Assembly (NCBI RefSeq): GCF_018138715.1
Contig: NZ_JAGSHX010000006.1
Location: 8,184,001 to 8,248,000 of the forward strand
Length of the DNA stretch: 64,000 bases
Reading direction: 5' to 3'
Source of the DNA: Streptomyces asiaticus
Lineage (GTDB): Bacteria > Actinomycetota > Actinomycetes > Streptomycetales > Streptomycetaceae
A program made the translations under genes and the position numbers. The notes under the pieces are model-generated. The model did no database searches. It was not told where the DNA came from and saw nothing but the letters and a program-made list of their open reading frames with translations. This document shows, piece after piece, positions 60,653-64,000 of this stretch; position 1 is the first letter of the stretch; each line of letters opens with the position of its first letter.

Positions 60653-61435
60653 ATGTCGGCCGAGCAGGAGGAGGCGCCCGCCGAGCTGGCCCGCCTGTGG
60701 CGGCTCCCGGTCCCGGCCTCGGGCCTCGGCCGGCCCGCCGCGCTCGACACCGAGCGCGTGGTACGGACGGGGGTGGAACTGGCGGACCGCGACGGGCTGA
60801 CGGGCGCGACCCTGCCGAAGATCGCGAAGGAGCTGGGCGTCTCCCCGATGTCCCTCTACCGCCATGTGGGATCCAAGGACGAGCTCCTCGTCCTCATGCG
60901 GGACCTGGCGCTCGGCTCTCCGCCCGAGGTCGAGACCGCGCCGGACCGGTGGCGTGAGGGGCTACGGCAGTGGACCGTCGCCCAGCGGCTGGTCCACCAC
61001 GACCGGCCCTGGCTCCCCCGCCTCCCCATCGCGGGGCCGCCGATGGGGCCTCATGAGATCGCCTGGATGGAGGCGGGCCTGAGCGCGCTGAGCGGCACGG
61101 AGCTGGACTGGGCCGCGAAGGTCGGCAGTCTGACCCTGCTCAGCGGCTATGTGCGCCACGCCTCCCTGCTGTCCCAGGAACACGCGCAGGGCAGGAGCGA
61201 AACGGGCCTGAGCCAGGAGGAGACCGAGCGGGCCTACGGCAGGACCCTGGCGCGGCTCATCACCCCGGACCGATTTCCGCAGGTGGCGCTGTTGTTCTCG
61301 TCGGGCCTGTTCGAGTCGGCGCCCGAGGGGGCGTACGACGACCCGGCGACCGACCATGACTTCGTCTTCGGGCTGGAACGCGTCCTCGACGGGATCGCTG
61401 TGGCGGTGGATCGTGCGCGGGCGGGGACGGGCTAG
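60653..61435 (+). CDS. TetR family transcriptional regulator
   Basis: The 260-residue protein has a TetR helix-turn-helix at about residues 30-80 (RVVRTGVELADRDGLTGATLPKIAKELGVSPMSLYRHVGSKDELL). Its all-helical ligand domain is of the TetR_C_1 (classical TetR-like) length. A 25-residue N-terminal extension precedes the HTH. GAGAAGGAG precedes the ATG at 60653, preferred to an ATG 45 bases upstream. It probably represses itself and the divergent DUF418 gene through the AT-rich palindrome. Confidence 0.93.
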   Translation: MSAEQEEAPAELARLWRLPVPASGLGRPAALDTERVVRTGVELADRDGLTGATLPKIAKELGVSPMSLYRHVGSKDELLVLMRDLALGSPPEVETAPDRWREGLRQWTVAQRLVHHDRPWLPRLPIAGPPMGPHEIAWMEAGLSALSGTELDWAAKVGSLTLLSGYVRHASLLSQEHAQGRSETGLSQEETERAYGRTLARLITPDRFPQVALLFSSGLFESAPEGAYDDPATDHDFVFGLERVLDGIAVAVDRARAGTG

Positions 61436-61484
61436 AACGGGACGGGACAGGGGGCGGTGACGTCACGCGAGGGCACGGAGCGGG

Positions 61485-61949
61485 TCAACCCGGTGTCGCG
61501 GAGGCTGTGGCACGTCCCGACATCCGTCCTCGTCGGGCGATGACCGCGGTCACGGTCTTGCCCCCCGGCTCCTCGCTGACGGTCGTGGCCGTGGCCATGC
61601 CGCTGATCATCTGCCAGCCGAAACCACCGGTCTCGCCGCGGACATCCGGAGCGCGCCGGCGCGGCGGTACACGGCTGGCATCGCCGACGGCGATGGTGAT
61701 GGCATCAGGGTCGGCCGACACGCGCAGTGAGCAGAACCGGCCGCCCGAGTGCCGTACGGCATTGGTGACCAGCTCCGAGACGACCAGCATCACCGCGTCG
61801 GCGGCGCCCTGACCGGGCGCCGGACGCAGTCCTTCCAGAAGGGTGCTGGTGAGATGTCGTGCGTGCGCGGCCGCTTCGGGGCGGCATTCCAGAGTCTCCC
61901 GCACCGCGGACGGCGAGGCGGCCGTCCGCTGGGCCGTGGCGGTGTGCAT
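61485..61949 (-). CDS. RsbW-like ATP-binding protein (HATPase_c_2)
   Basis: The 154-residue protein has the GHKL ATPase fold of anti-sigma/serine kinase proteins: VMLVVSELVTNAVRHSGG (N-box), SLRVSADPDAITIAVGDAS (G1 box) and RGETGGFGWQMISGMATA (G2 region). GAGGT precedes the ATG at 61949. Streptomyces encode many such orphan proteins. They act as anti-sigma factors or in light- and stress-linked multicomponent systems. No anti-anti-sigma or sigma gene is adjacent. Confidence 0.9.
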   Translation of the reverse strand: MHTATAQRTAASPSAVRETLECRPEAAAHARHLTSTLLEGLRPAPGQGAADAVMLVVSELVTNAVRHSGGRFCSLRVSADPDAITIAVGDASRVPPRRRAPDVRGETGGFGWQMISGMATATTVSEEPGGKTVTAVIARRGRMSGRATASATPG

Positions 61950-62038
61950 GACGCTCACCTCTTTTCATCGGGTATGTATCGCGCGGTTGGCGGTTTCCAC
62001 GCGCTTACCCGATGCGGCGCTCCCGAAAAGGGGCGTCC

Positions 62039-63073
62039 TCAGGATCCCTTTCCGTAGGTGCGCGGTGCGGAGGTGGAGGGCGGGAGACCGCCGTTGAAAC
62101 GGGTGTCGACATAGTCGGCGAACGAGAAGCGGCGCGGGGTGAGCTTCAGCTTCGCGAAGGTGTCCGCGATCTCCTGCTCGGAGGCGATGGCGGGCTTGTC
62201 GACGGCGACGTTCACCCGGGTGCCGTTGGTCCGCTTCACCGAGTCCAGCGCCACCTGGTACGGCAGCCCGGTCTCCTTGCCCCACACCTTGGCCCACTCC
62301 TCGGGGTGCTTGTACACCCAGTCCTGGGCCCGGCGCAGCCGCCCGAGATAGTCCTTGACGGCCTTGACCTTCTTCTCGTCCTCGAGGGAGGAGGGGTTGG
62401 CCACCTGGAAGTTGAGGCCGTTGACCACGCCCCGGCCCGTGGTGAGGACCCGCGCGTCGGACTGGCGCAGCGCCTGGGAGGTGTACGGGTCCCAGACGGC
62501 CCAGGCGTCCACCTTGCCGCGGCTGAAGGCGGCCAGCGCGTCGGCGGGCTGGAGGAAGCTGACCTTGACGTCCTTGATCGAGAGCCCGGCCTTGGCGAGC
62601 GAGGCGACCAGTTGGTAATGGGCCGAGCTGCCCTGCGCGACCGCCACCGACTTGCCCTTGAGGTCGGCCGTCCTCTTCACCGGCGACCCTTTCTTGACCA
62701 GGATCGCCTCCCCGTCGGACGTGCCGTGCTTGGCGGCCACGACCTTGATGTGGGACTTGGCGGCCGCGGCGAAGACCGGCGGGGTGTTGCCGACCCCGCC
62801 GATGTCCACGGCCTTGGCGCTCACGGCCTCCAGGATCGGCGGGCCGGAGGTGAACGTCGACCACTTGATCTTGTACGGGAGGTTCTTGAGCTGCCCGGCG
62901 GCGCGCAGCACCGCCTCGTCATTGCCCTTCTGGTCACCCACGTTGAGGGTCACATCGCCCTTGCCGTCGGTGTTGCCGGAGGAGCCGGAGTTGTTCTGCG
63001 CGTGCGAGCTGACGCAGGCGGACAGCAGCAGGGCGAGGGGGAGGGACAGGGCGGGGACGATACGCCGTCTCAT
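62039..63073 (-). CDS. ssuA: aliphatic sulfonate ABC transporter substrate-binding lipoprotein
   Basis: The 344-residue lipoprotein has lipobox LLLSAC (Cys20). The SsuA/TauA-type fold follows: VTLNVGDQKGNDEAVLRAAGQL, SGPPILEAVSAKAVDIGGVGNTPPVFAAAA, LKGKSVAVAQGSSAHYQLVASLAKAGL and SRGKVDAWAVWDPYTSQAL. It should bind alkanesulfonates at the membrane surface. It lies downstream of the ATPase gene across 140 bases containing tandem hairpins. Its product may thus be made at a different level. Confidence 0.93.
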   Translation of the reverse strand: MRRRIVPALSLPLALLLSACVSSHAQNNSGSSGNTDGKGDVTLNVGDQKGNDEAVLRAAGQLKNLPYKIKWSTFTSGPPILEAVSAKAVDIGGVGNTPPVFAAAAKSHIKVVAAKHGTSDGEAILVKKGSPVKRTADLKGKSVAVAQGSSAHYQLVASLAKAGLSIKDVKVSFLQPADALAAFSRGKVDAWAVWDPYTSQALRQSDARVLTTGRGVVNGLNFQVANPSSLEDEKKVKAVKDYLGRLRRAQDWVYKHPEEWAKVWGKETGLPYQVALDSVKRTNGTRVNVAVDKPAIASEQEIADTFAKLKLTPRRFSFADYVDTRFNGGLPPSTSAPRTYGKGS

Positions 63074-63098
63074 GTCAGCGGGGTCCGTTCGGGAGATC

Positions 63099-63208
63099 CG
63101 GGAAGTACGGGAAGTACGGGAAGTTCTGGAGGGATTCGGGGCTGGACTTGATGGTTCGGGATGGACCTGGCGGTTCGGGAGGAACCGGGCGGTTCGGGAG
63201 GAACCGGG
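63099..63208. repeat. two sets of short tandem repeats between ssuB and ssuA
   Basis: CGGGAAGTA is repeated three times at 63099-63125 (last copy one base different). A 19-base unit, CGGTTCGGGAGGAACCGGG, is repeated twice at 63171-63208, and each copy is itself a CGGTTC/GAACCG hairpin. The hairpins lie just after the ssuB stop on the transcribed strand. Confidence 0.85.
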
Positions 63209-63213
63209 CGGCT

Positions 63214-63981
63214 TCAGGCGACCTTGTGGACGGCGGCCGGTTCGGGCGCCTTCACACCCAGCCGGTCCAGCAGCTCGGTGCGCAGCTCAGCGAGGAGCGG
63301 ATCGGCGATGTCGCGCGGCCGGTCCCGGTCCACCCGGATCTGATGCGCGATGACGCCCCCGTCCATCACCAGGACGCGGTCGGCGAGCAGCAGCGCCTCC
63401 TCCACGTCATGCGTGACCAGCAGCACCGCGCAGCCGCGCCGCTGCCACAGCTCGGCCACCAGCTGCTGGGCGGTGATCCGGGTGAGCGCGTCCAGCGCGC
63501 CGAACGGCTCGTCCAGCAGCAGCAGATCGGGCTCGCGCACCAGCGCACGGGCGAGCGAGGCGCGCTGGGCCTCACCGCCGGAGAGTGTCTTGGGCCAGGC
63601 GTCGACGCGATGGCCGAGACCGACCTCCTTCAGCGCCCGCTCGGCCACGGCCCGCCCGGGGCGGCCGTCCAGCCCGAGCAGCACATTGCGCCACACCCGC
63701 TTCCAGGGCATCAGCCGGGGTGCCTGGAAGGCGACGGCCTTGCGGCGCGGCACCAGCACCTCGCCCTCGATCTCCCGGTCCAGCCCGGCGAGCACCCGCA
63801 GCAGTGTGGACTTGCCGCAGCCGCTGCGGCCGAGCAGCGCCACGAACTCGCCCGCCGGTATGTCCAGTTCGAGGTTGTCGATGACCGCGCGGCCGTCGAA
63901 CGAGCGGGTCAGCGAGCGCACCCGCACCGCGGCATCGCCGCTCCCGTCCCCCTTCCCCAAATCCTTCGCCGGGGAGTTCAC
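63214..63981 (-). CDS. ssuB: aliphatic sulfonate ABC transporter ATPase
   Basis: The 255-residue ATPase has Walker A GRSGCGKST at 51-59, Q-loop sequence VAFQAPRLMPWKRVWRNVLLGL, signature LSGGEAQRASLARALV and Walker B LLLLDEPFGALDALTR. The switch His lies in LLVTHDVEEALLLADRV. These match the SsuB/TauB nitrate-sulfonate-taurine group. GTG at 63981 overlaps a TGA at 63978-63980 of the preceding gene (GTGA), showing coupling to the permease gene. Confidence 0.93.
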   Translation of the reverse strand: MNSPAKDLGKGDGSGDAAVRVRSLTRSFDGRAVIDNLELDIPAGEFVALLGRSGCGKSTLLRVLAGLDREIEGEVLVPRRKAVAFQAPRLMPWKRVWRNVLLGLDGRPGRAVAERALKEVGLGHRVDAWPKTLSGGEAQRASLARALVREPDLLLLDEPFGALDALTRITAQQLVAELWQRRGCAVLLVTHDVEEALLLADRVLVMDGGVIAHQIRVDRDRPRDIADPLLAELRTELLDRLGVKAPEPAAVHKVA

Positions 63982-64000
63982 TTGCCGGTGAAGTTCGGTC
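63978..64000 (-). CDS. C-terminal end of a gene running off the window, probably the sulfonate permease
   Basis: Only the last six codons and stop are present (PNFTGK then TGA). The GTGA overlap with the ATPase gene and the usual ssu gene content make the permease subunit the likely identity. This is inference from context alone. Confidence 0.45.

Overview
The window is about 72% G+C with the third-position bias, GTG/TTG starts and gene types of a Streptomyces chromosome (Tat-exported glycosidases, a DasR-type operator, a B12 riboswitch on metE, F420/PPOX and Rrf2 proteins, single-domain regulators beside their targets). No rRNA, tRNA, CRISPR array, prophage or intact transposase was seen. 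It looks like an accessory or arm-proximal metabolic region built of small regulator-plus-enzyme modules, with at least three decayed genes and three copies of a short GC-rich repeat.

Layout. 1-6.1 kb: gene tail, lipoprotein, acyl-CoA dehydrogenase and a large indolepyruvate ferredoxin oxidoreductase divergent from an Lrp/AsnC regulator. 6.1-12.8 kb: repeat A, MarR/Old Yellow Enzyme pair, SDR/XRE pair, and metE behind a cobalamin riboswitch. 12.8-16.1 kb: small secreted protein, short molybdopterin-domain protein, RlmA-type methyltransferase, GH99-like enzyme. 16.3-22.4 kb: IclR regulator, remnant of an enolase-superfamily gene, Gfo/Idh dehydrogenase, repeat B, ThuA protein translationally coupled to a GH95 fucosidase.

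22.4-30.6 kb holds the most distinctive catabolic block: HAD remnant, acetoacetate-decarboxylase-family protein, group II PLP amino acid decarboxylase, FAH-family isomerase/decarboxylase, homoprotocatechuate-type extradiol dioxygenase and semialdehyde dehydrogenase, a MarR regulator, and a divergent glutamine-synthetase-like ligase. Two matching TTTG-N4-CAAA sites tie both arms together. I infer a pathway for an aromatic amine or amino acid through a meta-cleavage route. 30.6-34.3 kb: alpha/beta hydrolase, a dgdR/dgdA-type pair for 2,2-dialkylglycines, a long palindrome and a wrecked response regulator.

34.3-42.9 kb is mainly phosphorus metabolism: Pit transporter, small membrane protein, PPK2, a PhnD-PhnC-PhnE transporter (permease domains fused) and a GntR/UTRA regulator. 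No C-P lyase genes are present, so phosphate itself is a possible substrate. 43-50.2 kb: GH43-like protein, aconitase plus YceI protein, sulfatase, luciferase-like and PPOX oxidoreductases. 50.3-54.1 kb: a 1253-residue CHAT (caspase-like) protein. 54.1-61.9 kb: MDMPI/DinB-like protein, Rrf2 regulator, a fusion of an FAD/NAD(P)-binding domain with TTC38-like TPRs, an AA10 LPMO with two DasR-type sites, DUF418 membrane protein with divergent TetR, and an RsbW-like ATPase. 62-64 kb: an Ssu-type sulfonate transporter running off the window.

Start sites were chosen by ribosome-binding sites, overlaps and family lengths. All functional names rest on recognising family motifs by eye, not on database searches.
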